Of a stretch of DNA of 34,735 nucleotides, positions 22,472 to 29,978 are shown piece by piece; positions within the stretch are counted from its first letter, which is position 1; the number at the start of each line of letters is the position of its first letter. Source of the DNA: a virus; IMG/VR virus record IMGVR_UViG_3300047678_000541, positions 1 to 34,735 of that record; one strand, written 5' to 3'. A model generated the notes under the pieces. It was not told the origin of the DNA and made no database searches. It saw nothing but the letters and a program-made list of their open reading frames with translations. Position numbers and translations under genes: made by a program.

Positions 22472-23116
22472 ATGAAACAATTTTTAAAAGAAAAATGGCA
22501 GTTTATCGTATTATACGTAAGAAACCTGCTTAATTTACCTTCAGAAGACGGAAAGAGAAGATTAGTAAAGAACCCTATTACGAAGGTTTGGGAGTGGACA
22601 GAAGGCGATGCCCCTTTGATCACAACATTCGAGGAATTACAATCAACCCCATCAGAAGGACCTCATGCAGAATTAGAAAATGTAAGTGGCCAATCTTTAT
22701 CAAGTTTTATTTCTGATCCTATATCTAAGCCTTTTGAGCCAAAGATTAGCAGTAGATTTATAGTCAACTTCCCAGGCGTTGAACCATTTTTTATAAACAG
22801 GTATTTATATCATGGAAAATTAACTTCTAGAAAGATGGCAAACGGAAAGGTTAAAATAAGAGAACATTCTTCTATAGATATGTATTTACCTATTGGTGCA
22901 GATAATGATATTGAGGTATTAAAAAAGGCAAAACTTAAAAACTTAGGAGACGTATCTATAGAAATATTAGATGCCGTAGGCGTAGCTGTTAGAACAATAT
23001 CTATGAAAAATATAAAAATTGAAGATGTTAATATGTATTCAGATTTAGATTATGATAATGATAATCCATTATTAGCTTCCATAGTGTTTTCGCATGATCA
23101 AAGAGAACTAAAATAA
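22472..23116 (+). CDS. Tail-tube-like virion protein
   Basis: 214 residues. Residues ~90-214 have the pattern of T4 gp19-type tube proteins: SSRFIVNFPGVEPFFINRYL near the start, a variable loop with REHSSIDMYLPIG, then DVSIEILDAVGVAVRTISMK, and a C-terminal LLASIVFSHDQREL like the tube-family end 'el.f.hd'. Residues 1-90 form an unrecognised extension (KNPITKVWEWTEGDA). Gp54-type tube initiators share the fold, so the exact role is open. It has its own terminator. No other tail genes are nearby. Confidence 0.5.
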   Translation: MKQFLKEKWQFIVLYVRNLLNLPSEDGKRRLVKNPITKVWEWTEGDAPLITTFEELQSTPSEGPHAELENVSGQSLSSFISDPISKPFEPKISSRFIVNFPGVEPFFINRYLYHGKLTSRKMANGKVKIREHSSIDMYLPIGADNDIEVLKKAKLKNLGDVSIEILDAVGVAVRTISMKNIKIEDVNMYSDLDYDNDNPLLASIVFSHDQRELK

Positions 23117-23125
23117 ACTAAAAAA

Positions 23126-23149
23126 AAGGCCCTTATTTGGGTCTTTTTT
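23126..23149 (+). terminator. Rho-independent terminator
   Basis: AAGGCCC/GGGTCTT stem (one G-U) with loop TTATTT, then a T-run. Confidence 0.85.
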
Positions 23150-23186
23150 ATTTGCGGGATATGAATAAAATTTGTAACTTCGTATC

Positions 23187-23636
23187 ATGGCAATAAAATA
23201 CATAAAAGGAGACTTACTCAGAGACAGAAAAAATTTTGATGTTATAGCACATCAGTGTAATTGTTTTTTGAGTTTTGGAGCGGGTATAGCAGCTCAAATA
23301 AGAGTGCAAATACCCGAAGCACATCAAGTAGATCTTAAAACTCAATATGGTGATAAGAATAAGCTTGGGACAATTTCACATACAGTAAATGCAGTGCCAA
23401 CTGTTGTTAACATGTATGGCCAATACAAATATACTCGTCATGAAGTTGATACAAACTATGACGCATTAAGAAGTTGTATTAAAAAATTAAAAGAAAAGTT
23501 TACAGGTAAGAAGATTGGTATGCCATTGATTGGCGCAGGTCTAGCTGCAGGTGATTGGAAAGTTATTGAAAAAATAATTGAAGAAGAATTGGTAGACGAG
23601 GATATAACAGTAGTAATTTGGGAAAAGAATAAATAA
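23187..23636 (+). CDS. Macro-domain protein
   Basis: Macro domains bind or hydrolyse ADP-ribose derivatives (ADP-ribose-1''-phosphate, O-acetyl-ADP-ribose, or ADP-ribose on macromolecules). 149 residues, a single domain: IKYIKGDLL start; VIAHQCNCFLSFGAGIAAQI with the ligand-loop Asn and GAGIA; NMYGQYKY; and GMPLIGAGLAAGDW for the second phosphate loop. It resembles the Poa1/TARG1-like branch more than MacroD. It starts a run of nucleotide-handling genes, and the next gene follows after 7 bases. Confidence 0.9.
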   Translation: MAIKYIKGDLLRDRKNFDVIAHQCNCFLSFGAGIAAQIRVQIPEAHQVDLKTQYGDKNKLGTISHTVNAVPTVVNMYGQYKYTRHEVDTNYDALRSCIKKLKEKFTGKKIGMPLIGAGLAAGDWKVIEKIIEEELVDEDITVVIWEKNK

Positions 23637-23643
23637 TATAGCT

Positions 23644-24636
23644 ATGAAAAATTTAATATTAGAAGAGAATAGTTCTTCGAACTATCAACCAAGAACCGAA
23701 GAGAATGCAAAAAACGCAGACTTAACAATTGCTATTGCGCTTGATTTTAAAACAGCAGGAGAAGTACTTACAAAGCAATTGGTAGACAAACACGGAAAGA
23801 AATTTATTGCAGTAAGACCTGAAGGAGATATAATTGAGAAAGCAAAGAAGATTGTAGATAAAATAAATGAATTTGAATTGCCTGCTCAAATTACTTTGAA
23901 TATAGCTGGTAATGGATTATATACCATGCGTGGTGCATTAAATCAAACACAAGCTGATGAGTTTGCTTATTTATTATTAAAAGCAATAACTCAAGATTTT
24001 AGATTAAAATCAAAAATAACAACTGTAAGAACAGGTGGCCAAACAGGTTTTGACGAAGCTGGTGCAAAAGCAGCTTTAACACTTGGCATTAAAACAATTG
24101 TTCACATGCCAAAAGGGTTTAGGATTAGAAATGAGAAAGAAGGCGAAATTACAATGTCAGAAGAACATGCTAGATTAAGATTTGGAGTTGTTAAGCCAAA
24201 AGTTATATACATAGACATGGATGGCGTTCTTTGCGATTACAGAAAAAACTACATCAAACATAAAGAGCAATATCCTGAGGTTGTTTACCCACAATCGCAA
24301 TATGGCTTCTTTTTGGATTTAGAGCCAATTCCTGGAGCTGTAGAAGCTTTCTTGAAACTATCTAACATTCATGATGTTTGGATACTTACAGCGCCATCTA
24401 TAATGAATCCATTATCTTATGCAGAAAAGAATGTGTGGGTAAAAAAATATTTAGGTCAAGATTTTGTAAAAAAACTAATAATGTGCCCTAATAAATCATT
24501 ACTTAAAGGTGATTATTTAATCGATGATCATGAGTGGACCAATTGGCAGGGCGATTTTGAAGGGGAGCTTTTATTAATAAGCGAAGAAAGATTCCCTGAC
24601 CTTAAGAGTACATTAAAATTTTTTGAAATAGCATAG
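23644..24636 (+). CDS. SLOG-type nucleotide-binding domain fused to HAD 5'(3')-nucleotidase
   Basis: 330 residues, two enzymes-like modules. Residues ~12-180 carry pieces of the SLOG/MoCo-carrier-like fold: RTEENAKNADLTIAIALDF first, and RTGGQTGFDEAGAKAALTLG (130-149) followed by HMPKGF later. In usual family members the GGQTG loop comes first, so the order looks circularly permuted. Residues ~186-330 are a NT5C-like HAD phosphatase: YIDMDGVLCDY (nucleophile D191, D193), ILTAPS, and YLIDDHEW. It probably recognises and dephosphorylates a nucleotide; the ligand is unknown. It is coupled to the macro-domain gene. It stops with TAG immediately followed by TAA. Confidence 0.82.
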   Translation: MKNLILEENSSSNYQPRTEENAKNADLTIAIALDFKTAGEVLTKQLVDKHGKKFIAVRPEGDIIEKAKKIVDKINEFELPAQITLNIAGNGLYTMRGALNQTQADEFAYLLLKAITQDFRLKSKITTVRTGGQTGFDEAGAKAALTLGIKTIVHMPKGFRIRNEKEGEITMSEEHARLRFGVVKPKVIYIDMDGVLCDYRKNYIKHKEQYPEVVYPQSQYGFFLDLEPIPGAVEAFLKLSNIHDVWILTAPSIMNPLSYAEKNVWVKKYLGQDFVKKLIMCPNKSLLKGDYLIDDHEWTNWQGDFEGELLLISEERFPDLKSTLKFFEIA

Positions 24637-24640
24637 TAAT

Positions 24641-24961
24641 ATGAAAACATATACTGAAATAATTGAAGAGTGTGGTAATGAAGGTGAAGTTTGGTCTACA
24701 TTCCTAATTGATCAAGGTAATGAAGAGTTTGTTTCTAAATTAAGAAAAACTTGTGAAAAATTTGGAGAAGGAGATAATTCTTCTTTGGTTGTAAAAGATT
24801 CTGGAATATCAGAAGCAGAAGTTGATGCGTTTGTAAAAAGGAGAAGAAATGGATATTGTTGGTCACATAATAAATGTGATAATGTTTTAGATCCAAACAT
24901 AATTAATGACGAAGATGAGGAAGAATTTTTAAGTTCATATTACAAGAGACAATATTTTTAA
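24641..24961 (+). CDS. Hypothetical protein, 106 residues
   Basis: Not recognised. The N-terminus MKTYTEIIEECGNE is loosely similar to T4's capsid-targeting peptide (MKTYQEFI...), perhaps by chance. It has an acidic overall character, a basic KRRRNGYCWSHNKC segment near residue 70, and an acidic end. It starts 4 bases after the SLOG-HAD stop, in the same operon. Confidence 0.6.
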   Translation: MKTYTEIIEECGNEGEVWSTFLIDQGNEEFVSKLRKTCEKFGEGDNSSLVVKDSGISEAEVDAFVKRRRNGYCWSHNKCDNVLDPNIINDEDEEEFLSSYYKRQYF

Positions 24962-24964
24962 TAT

Positions 24965-25297
24965 ATGGAGACTAGCGAAAGTACTGTCATATACCCTACT
25001 GAAGAAGGGTGGGTTATATTAAAAGAGAAAATAAAAAACATAGAATTATTGTCTCCTGATATTTTTGAGAGGCATTTTAAACACTATACTAATACTTTAG
25101 ATAACTCATATAAGTTTGTTTACAATGTTGACCGAGTTAAAGAATTGTTTCCTGAATTCTTATGTAAATCTAAATATGCTACTAAGAAACATATTTTGGT
25201 TGAGTCTCCAATGCAAGAATATTTAAGAGTGAAAGGAATAACAATGAGACAATTTAAAGCTCAAATGGCATCCATAGCATATAATGATTATGATTAA
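24965..25297 (+). CDS. Hypothetical protein, 110 residues
   Basis: Not recognised. It reads STVIYPTEEGWVILKEKIKN, then helices with several aromatic residues (FERHFKHYTNTLDNSYKFVY) and a basic KSKYATKKH segment. It lies between the SLOG-HAD and the second HAD gene with gaps of 3 and 12 bases, so it is part of the same operon. Confidence 0.6.
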   Translation: METSESTVIYPTEEGWVILKEKIKNIELLSPDIFERHFKHYTNTLDNSYKFVYNVDRVKELFPEFLCKSKYATKKHILVESPMQEYLRVKGITMRQFKAQMASIAYNDYD

Positions 25298-25309
25298 TAA
25301 AATAGTAAC

Positions 25310-25843
25310 ATGAAAACATTATTAGACGAAAATACGAGAAAAGCATTTTTAGATGCATTAGAAAAAAAGATTGGCAGAAAACTCCTTTTTATTGATATGG
25401 ATGGAGTTATATGTGACTTTGATAAGGAGTCTATAAAGCGAGCTGCAGAGCTAGAAATAACCCCAGAAGAGTTTAAAAATAGAAAGTTATACAGAACATC
25501 AAAACATTTTTATCTAGACTTAGAACCAATTGAAGGAGCTATTGAAACTATTAAAGTGTTAAGCTCTCAATATGAAATAAGATTATTGTCGGCACCTTCT
25601 TGGGGAAACCCAAATTCTTTCACAGAAAAAAGATTATGGGTAGAAAAACATCTTGGACCTTGGGCTGAAAAGAGAATGGATTTAACCTTTAGAAAGGATT
25701 TATCAGTCGGACATTTTTTGATTGACGATAGATTAAAATATGGAGCAGGAGATTTTATTGGTCAACATCTAATGTTTGGAACAGATCCTTTTTCTACATG
25801 GGAAGAGATAGAAACATACCTTTTGGGGCCTGATTTTCAGTAA
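25310..25843 (+). CDS. HAD-family 5'(3')-deoxyribonucleotidase-like protein
   Basis: 177 residues. The HAD motifs are LLFIDMDGVICDF (nucleophile D29, acid D31), RLLSAPSWGNPNS (motif II Ser), and HFLIDDRLKYGAG (motif IV acids). It is related to the C-terminal module of the 23644 product (shared DLEPI(E/P)GA, LWVEKHLG versus VWVKKYLG). It probably dephosphorylates (deoxy)nucleoside monophosphates for salvage or host-pool depletion. It ends the operon that begins with the macro-domain gene. Confidence 0.85.
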   Translation: MKTLLDENTRKAFLDALEKKIGRKLLFIDMDGVICDFDKESIKRAAELEITPEEFKNRKLYRTSKHFYLDLEPIEGAIETIKVLSSQYEIRLLSAPSWGNPNSFTEKRLWVEKHLGPWAEKRMDLTFRKDLSVGHFLIDDRLKYGAGDFIGQHLMFGTDPFSTWEEIETYLLGPDFQ

Positions 25844-25855
25844 ATTGTAAAAAAA

Positions 25856-25887
25856 TTTGGAATATCCATCGGGATTTCATATCTTTG
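25856..25887 (+). promoter_or_regulatory. Bacteroidetes-type promoter
   Basis: TTTG at 25856-25859, 20 bases, then TATCTTTG at 25880-25887. It lies 32 bases before the ATG at 25920. Confidence 0.65.
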
Positions 25888-25919
25888 AGTTCTTAAATAA
25901 TAATTAAAAAATTTAAAAA

Positions 25920-26237
25920 ATGAAACCATTAACGAAATCAAAAACTAAAGTTGCTTCTGTAAGAAGCTCTAGAGTTCAGGGTGGCAGAAAAACTGCTGCT
26001 AGTAAAAGAAATCCTTCTGTAAACAGCATTGAGAACGGCATTAAAATTCTTGAACTCGCTATCAAGAAAAATATATCTGCTTCTAGAGCTGCAAAGCAAA
26101 AAGGACATGGTAGAAATTATATCTCTGACATCAGAGCTAGAGTTTCTGAAAACTACACAACTGGTAATATCAACAAACTTCAGTATTCTACTTTTGTTGG
26201 TCTTTACAAGCAGTATGAAAGAACAGACAAAAAGTAA
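25920..26237 (+). CDS. Small basic DNA-binding-like protein
   Basis: 105 residues. Residues 1-34 are a basic, Ser/Lys/Arg-rich tail (KSKTKVASVRSSRVQGGRKT). Residues ~36-75 could form a helix-turn-helix (IENGIKILELAIKKNISASR, AAKQKGHGRNYISDIRARV): 'ISASRAAKQKG' has the usual position of a turn and recognition helix. It might be a transcription regulator or nucleoid protein. It has its own promoter and terminator, so it is an independent unit. Confidence 0.6.
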   Translation: MKPLTKSKTKVASVRSSRVQGGRKTAASKRNPSVNSIENGIKILELAIKKNISASRAAKQKGHGRNYISDIRARVSENYTTGNINKLQYSTFVGLYKQYERTDKK

Positions 26238-26256
26238 TTACTTTTATTAACCTATT

Positions 26257-26291
26257 AAAAGGGCAATAGTTTATTCTATTTGCCCTTTTTT
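26257..26291 (+). terminator. Rho-independent terminator
   Basis: AAAAGGGCAATAG pairs with CTATTTGCCCTTTT, one bulged T, loop TTTATT. Confidence 0.9.
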
Positions 26292-26303
26292 GCTAAAATA
26301 GAT

Positions 26304-27251
26304 ATGGATATAAAACTACTAGACTACATCAAAGAATTATCTAAAAGAGATAAAAAAACATTATCTCAGAAAGCTTTAAAAGTTTCTGAGGAACAAGGAG
26401 AACTAGCAAAGGCTGTTTTACCATTTGATTCTGCATACGCTTGCAGACATAGGTTTGTAAATAAATATAAGATACTAGAAGAAGTGGCTGACACGATGTT
26501 GGCATCTATATCAATTGCTTATGATCTTGATTTTACGCATGAAGATATAGAGAATATGCTAAACGAAAAAGCTCAGAAATGGCAAGGACTGCAAGTGTCT
26601 GAAGATGATGCAAAATTCCCAATTCCTTTTGAAATACACATAACAGTAGAAAGAGATGATGAGGTTAAGTTCGAAGAGTTTTCGTCTAAGTTTAAACTTG
26701 CATGTGAGAAGATTGGTGTAAAACCAATTGTTCTTGACCTAAGCAATAAAGATGGATCTATAATAAAAGATGCCATGACATCTTCAAATTTTTATGGAGA
26801 CAACAGAACTGCATATGAAGAAATGCAAAGGATATCTGGGCAATTAACAAGGTTGGGTTATAAAGTTGTTAGAGAGAAAATAGAAACAGCGCCTTGGCAT
26901 CCAGGTGCGCCAAAAAAAGAGGGTGACTCAATGCCAAAGAATTGTTATTTTGAAAGCCATATAAGTGTTGAAATTGATGACTCTAAAGAAAAAAGAGAAG
27001 AATTGGAAAGTTTGGCAAGTAGATTAAACGCACACGTTTCTAAAAACACATTTAAAAAAATAGACGATGGCGTATATATTCTAATGCTTACCATAAGGGA
27101 TCAGCACGTATGTAGAAGTGAGTTTGAAGAAAAGATTAAAAATGCAATATCAGAAATAAAAGGAGATGGTTGGGTTATACCGCAAAAAGAAATTATTGAG
27201 TTTGCAATATACGACACAAAGGTAAGTCACGATTATTTGTGGTTAAAATAA
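26304..27251 (+). CDS. MazG-like NTP pyrophosphohydrolase fused to a two-repeat domain
   Basis: 315 residues. Residues ~15-90 are MazG-like: KVSEEQGELAKAV gives the ExxE pair and ILEEVADTMLASISIAYDL the second acidic pair, which together bind Mg-NTP. Residues ~105-315 hold two related halves beginning FEIHITVERDD and FESHISVEIDD. They include KPIVLDL and YKVVREKIETAP, and end with FAIYDTKVSHDYLWL. I have seen this second part as a stand-alone conserved protein of unknown function. The fusion suggests a nucleotide ligand. The ATG at 26304 is used because an upstream TTG at 26280 lies in the terminator stem. Confidence 0.75.
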   Translation: MDIKLLDYIKELSKRDKKTLSQKALKVSEEQGELAKAVLPFDSAYACRHRFVNKYKILEEVADTMLASISIAYDLDFTHEDIENMLNEKAQKWQGLQVSEDDAKFPIPFEIHITVERDDEVKFEEFSSKFKLACEKIGVKPIVLDLSNKDGSIIKDAMTSSNFYGDNRTAYEEMQRISGQLTRLGYKVVREKIETAPWHPGAPKKEGDSMPKNCYFESHISVEIDDSKEKREELESLASRLNAHVSKNTFKKIDDGVYILMLTIRDQHVCRSEFEEKIKNAISEIKGDGWVIPQKEIIEFAIYDTKVSHDYLWLK

Positions 27252-27257
27252 AAAAAT

Positions 27258-27542
27258 ATGATTGTTGATAATATTGATATGTATTTAGATGGCGGTACCA
27301 TTCTTGTAAGTATGAAAAATGGACCCGTGTATTATTTTGATTTTGAATGTGACACAAAAACCCCTGGAAGATTATCTGGAGGTGACACTTCAGAAATGAC
27401 TGATGAAGAAAAGGTAGTTTTGCAAACACAAATATTTGAAGCCATGAAATTATTTAAAAATAACTATTTGAATGGTTCTGATGCTATTGAGATGATTAAT
27501 GAACATAAAGACCAAAGATTAAAGGATTTAAAAGATGAATAA
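27258..27542 (+). CDS. Hypothetical protein, 94 residues
   Basis: Not recognised. The first half is beta-rich (IDMYLDGGTILVSMKNGPVY, YFDFECDTKTPGRL) and the second helical and charged. It overlaps the next gene by 8 bases and follows the MazG fusion by 6, so the three are one operon. Confidence 0.6.
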   Translation: MIVDNIDMYLDGGTILVSMKNGPVYYFDFECDTKTPGRLSGGDTSEMTDEEKVVLQTQIFEAMKLFKNNYLNGSDAIEMINEHKDQRLKDLKDE

Positions 27543-27831
27543 AAATTGGAAGATAGAAAAATTGTTGGCAGGTGAAACAATTATTAGTAAAGAACCAGGC
27601 AATTCAATGTTGCCTATTATAAAATCAAAACAACCAGTTAAGTTAGCGCCTGCAAAATGGGAAGATATAGTCACAGGAGATATTGTTTATTGTAAAGTGC
27701 GTGGTTCGTTTTTAACCCATATAGTAAGCGCTATTGACCTAAAAAAGGGATGCCAAATATCAAATAATAGTGGCCATATTAATGGCTGGACAAAGAATAT
27801 ATATGGTAAAGTGATAGAGATATTGAAATAA
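27535..27831 (+). CDS. S24/S26-type peptidase-fold protein
   Basis: 98 residues. GNSMLPIIKSKQPVKLAP (~22-39) is the nucleophile-Ser motif (GxSMxP) of LexA/signal-peptidase-like proteases. GDIVYCKVRGSFLTHIVSAI follows, then NNSGHINGWTKNIYGKVIEI, the usual closing strand. There is a Lys in the strand where the general base sits (VYCKVRG), but its equivalence is uncertain. No membrane helix or DNA-binding domain is present, so it is a stand-alone catalytic fold, perhaps a small processing protease or a nucleotide-free relative. Confidence 0.7.
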   Translation: MNKNWKIEKLLAGETIISKEPGNSMLPIIKSKQPVKLAPAKWEDIVTGDIVYCKVRGSFLTHIVSAIDLKKGCQISNNSGHINGWTKNIYGKVIEILK

Positions 27832-27874
27832 TGTTTTTTGTTAAGTAAGAGGAAGTTTTTATACAATTTTTAAC

Positions 27875-27883
27875 TATTTATAA
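27875..27883 (+). promoter_or_regulatory. TATTTATAA motif before GIY-YIG gene
   Basis: Lies 13 bases before the ATG at 27897, in a short intergenic gap. Confidence 0.45.
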
Positions 27884-27896
27884 TAAAATAATTAAA

Positions 27897-28733
27897 ATGA
27901 TTGTATATAAAACAACTAATCTAATTAATGGTAAAATTTACATTGGCCAAGATTCAAATGCTGACCCTAAATATTTTGGTTCAGGTAATTTATTAAAAAA
28001 GGCTTTTAAAAAATATGGAATTGAGAGTTTTAAAAAAGAAATTCTTGAGGAGTGTACTTCAAAAAAAGACCTAAACGATAAAGAAAAATATTGGATAAAT
28101 TTTTTTAATTCTACAAATAAAAAAATAGGATACAACATTTCAGAAGGGGGTACTGGTGGAAAATTAACTATAGTAGAATGGAAGAAAGGTAAAACATATG
28201 AAGAAGCTTACGGGGAAGAAAAAGCAAAAGAAATAAAAAACAGACTTTCAGAAAAAAGAAAAGGTAAAAAAAGAAATTTTGTAAATATAACTCCTGAAGA
28301 TATGGGCAAAAAAATAAGCGCATCTTTACATGCATTGAATATAGAGCGTACTGATGAATACAAAAAAAATGTTTCAAAAGGAGTAAAAAAATTTTATGAA
28401 ACAGAAGAAGGAAAAAAAAATAAAGAAAAATTAAGAGAGGCAAAAACGGGAGTTAAACAAACTGATGAAAGTAATAAAAAACGTAGCCAATCATTAAAGG
28501 GAAAAAGGCCAAAACAATTAGAAGTGCATCCTAGTGCAAAATATTGGTATTTTTATAATTATAAAAACGAGTTGATTTTACAATCATTAGGAAATATGAA
28601 ATTTTGTTTTGAAAAACTTAAAATTAACCATAGACATATAAAGAAATTCAGCACTTTAGAAGAGTGTTTAAATTATTCTCCAGAGAAAAATATCAAATAT
28701 AAAGTTTTTATAAAAAAATATTATGAAAAATAA
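27897..28733 (+). CDS. GIY-YIG homing endonuclease with NUMOD3-like repeats
   Basis: 278 residues. The GIY-YIG domain is at residues 1-90: VYKTTNLINGKIYIGQ, then FGSGNLLKKAFKKYG, and the E-containing LNDKEKYWINFFN. Several Lys-rich NUMOD3-type motifs follow (SEKRKGKKR, SKGVKKFY, REAKTGVKQTDES, SQSLKGKRP). A C-terminal helix-turn-helix-like part (MKFCFEKLKINHRHIKKFS) completes it. It is a mobile gene between the peptidase-fold and a membrane protein gene. Unlike the insertions at 19858 and 31152, no duplicated neighbour end was found. Confidence 0.9.
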   Translation: MIVYKTTNLINGKIYIGQDSNADPKYFGSGNLLKKAFKKYGIESFKKEILEECTSKKDLNDKEKYWINFFNSTNKKIGYNISEGGTGGKLTIVEWKKGKTYEEAYGEEKAKEIKNRLSEKRKGKKRNFVNITPEDMGKKISASLHALNIERTDEYKKNVSKGVKKFYETEEGKKNKEKLREAKTGVKQTDESNKKRSQSLKGKRPKQLEVHPSAKYWYFYNYKNELILQSLGNMKFCFEKLKINHRHIKKFSTLEECLNYSPEKNIKYKVFIKKYYEK

Positions 28734-28740
28734 TTCATCA

Positions 28741-28749
28741 TATTTATTA
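28741..28749 (+). promoter_or_regulatory. TATTTATTA motif
   Basis: A one-base variant of the recurrent motif, 21 bases before the ATG at 28771. Confidence 0.25.
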
Positions 28750-28770
28750 TAAATATGATTACAATGAAAA

Positions 28771-29115
28771 ATGATATTAGAAATAGTTGCAATAAGAAGC
28801 GTGGATGTTTTATTACTCTTCTCCCTAGCGATAGCAGGGTTGGGCTTGTTCTTTCAAGAGTGTATGGAACCAAATATGATATTTCGAAGATATTACCTTT
28901 GGTTAACTTATCACTGGATAAAGAATTGGCGTAAGAAAGATCGCTATAAAAGGTGGATATTGAAACCGCTTGGAATGTGTGTATATTGCTCAACCACACA
29001 TATTGCAATAATTTTTCATTTATTAACAAATGGACTTAACTTATTGATTTTCTTATTTATAGGTATGGTTTTTTTATGGTTAAAGTTATTTAATGAAAAA
29101 ATATTCAAAAAATAA
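28771..29115 (+). CDS. Small membrane protein with CxxC motif
   Basis: 114 residues. Hydrophobic helices lie at ~10-28 (VDVLLLFSLAIAGLGLFFQ) and ~76-104 (IAIIFHLLTNGLNLLIFLFI). Between them is a basic loop (KNWRKKDRYKRW) and GMCVYCSTTH, a CxxC placed at the membrane edge. Function unknown. Two earlier ATGs (28755, 28764) are in other frames. Confidence 0.65.
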   Translation: MILEIVAIRSVDVLLLFSLAIAGLGLFFQECMEPNMIFRRYYLWLTYHWIKNWRKKDRYKRWILKPLGMCVYCSTTHIAIIFHLLTNGLNLLIFLFIGMVFLWLKLFNEKIFKK

Positions 29116-29155
29116 TTTGTTTTTATTGTAACCTTTACTATATTTGTACGTATAA
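29116..29155 (+). promoter_or_regulatory. Overlapping promoters before the Pth2/tRNA block
   Basis: TTTG (29116-29119), exactly 19 bases, TATATTTG (29139-29146) is a perfect Bacteroidetes promoter. Superimposed on it is TTGTAAC (29126-29132)-N15-ACGTATAA (29148-29155). Transcription would begin about 45 bases before the ATG at 29201 and could continue through the tRNA cluster. Confidence 0.65.
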
Positions 29156-29200
29156 ATTAGAGAAAAGAAAAAAATACACTATTTAAATTAAAAGAGAGTT

Positions 29201-29593
29201 ATGAAAAAGTAGATTGAAAATGTTCAAAATCCAAAACTAGTAATTATTACTAGAAAGGATATTTCTCCTGGTTACCAAGCTGTGCAATCTGCACATGCAA
29301 TACCACAATTCGCTTACGAGCATTCACAAGTTTTTTACGAGTGGTATAAAAATTCAAATTATTTAGTATTATTATCTGTTAAAGACGAAGATTCTTTAAA
29401 AAGACTTATTCATTCTGCTTCTCAGAAAGGAATAAAACATTCTGTATTCACAGAACCTGATTTAGATAATCAGATCACATCTATCGCTTTAGAACCAAGT
29501 TCTGACACCTATAAATTAGTGTCCAATATTCCATTGGCCTTAAAAGAATACAATCATTTACACATTAAAGAAAAGGAGGTAACAAATGAATAA
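29201..29593 (+). CDS. Pth2-type peptidyl-tRNA hydrolase with in-frame TAG at codon 4
   Basis: Releases peptides from peptidyl-tRNA so the tRNA can be reused. The frame reads ATG AAA AAG TAG, then IENVQNPKLVIITRKDISPG, YQAVQSAHAIPQFAYEHSQ and, near the end, VFTEPDLDNQITSIALEPS. The last is the Pth2 signature (family 'EPDLGDQ.TAIA.EP'). The core beta strand KLVIITRKD lies after the TAG and before the first alternative start (GTG 29282), so starting there would destroy the fold. Either TAG is read through, with the CUA tRNA at 29979 as the obvious agent, or translation starts at ATT 29213. Length 130 codons. Overlaps the next gene by 8 bases. Confidence 0.8.
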
Positions 29594-29846
29594 AGTTATC
29601 TTCCAAGATAGTAATGTACAAAGAATTGTATTTCATTACAACAAAGCACATAATCAAGATCAAACAATTGCTCCTTGGGTAATTAAACATAAAGGTCAAA
29701 GCTTTTATATTAATCACTTGGATTCTACAGTTGGTTTTTCTACTAAAGAAACCCCAGAGAGTGAACACACAAAGGGTGCTTTAATGTTTCGTGGTAAATT
29801 AAAAATTGTTGAACAAAATAATGAAACTTATGCATTGATAGAATGA
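29586..29846 (+). CDS. Hypothetical protein, 86 residues
   Basis: Not recognised. It is beta-rich (KVIFQDSNVQRIVFHYNK, GQSFYINHLDSTVGFSTKE, ALMFRGKLKIVEQNNETYAL), without motifs. An AAAGGAGG sequence lies 6 bases before the ATG. This is a textbook Shine-Dalgarno site, which is unusual in this window. It sits between pth2 and the tRNA cluster. It ends in TGA. Confidence 0.65.
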   Translation: MNKVIFQDSNVQRIVFHYNKAHNQDQTIAPWVIKHKGQSFYINHLDSTVGFSTKETPESEHTKGALMFRGKLKIVEQNNETYALIE

Positions 29847-29851
29847 ATTAA

Positions 29852-29897
29852 GGGAGTGGCTTAGAGCCTCTGAAGTGAAAACCTTCAACTCCCACCA
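29852..29897 (+). ncRNA. tRNA-like minihelix A ending in ACCA
   Basis: 46 bases. GGGAGT pairs with ACTCCC, then A-CCA is encoded. Inside are GGC-TTAGA-GCC and a 5-bp/7-base hairpin TGAAG-TGAAAAC-CTTCA that abuts the acceptor strand, where a T-arm would be. There is room for no separate anticodon arm. The tRNA-Cys gene begins one base later. It could be a truncated tRNA, a tRNA mimic or a processing signal. Confidence 0.5.
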
Positions 29898-29898
29898 A

Positions 29899-29972
29899 GC
29901 ACTCGTAGTCGAGCGGTTAAGACGCTGGTGTGCAACACCAGAAATCACGTGGTTCGAATCCCGTCGAGTGCT
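29899..29972 (+). tRNA. tRNA-Cys (GCA)
   Basis: Acceptor GCACTCG/CGAGTGC, discriminator T (typical of tRNA-Cys). D-stem GTC/GAC, anticodon stem CTGGT/ACCAG with loop GTGCAAC (anticodon GCA), and T-loop TTCGAAT. The T-stem ACG-GG/CCCGT needs one bulged T. CCA is not encoded. Confidence 0.88.
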
Positions 29973-29978
29973 CAAAAT

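Noticed and set aside
23171-23184. Fifth copy of the GTAAC/CGTAT element
   Set aside because: TTTGTAAC and CGTATC occur, but only two bases apart, so the spacing rule fails.
26280-26303. TTG start for the MazG fusion
   Set aside because: It lies in the 3' arm of the upstream terminator; the ATG at 26304 fits the family start better.
29282-29593. GTG 29282 as start of the Pth2 gene
   Set aside because: It would remove KLVIITRKDISPGYQA, the first core strand and loop of the Pth2 fold.
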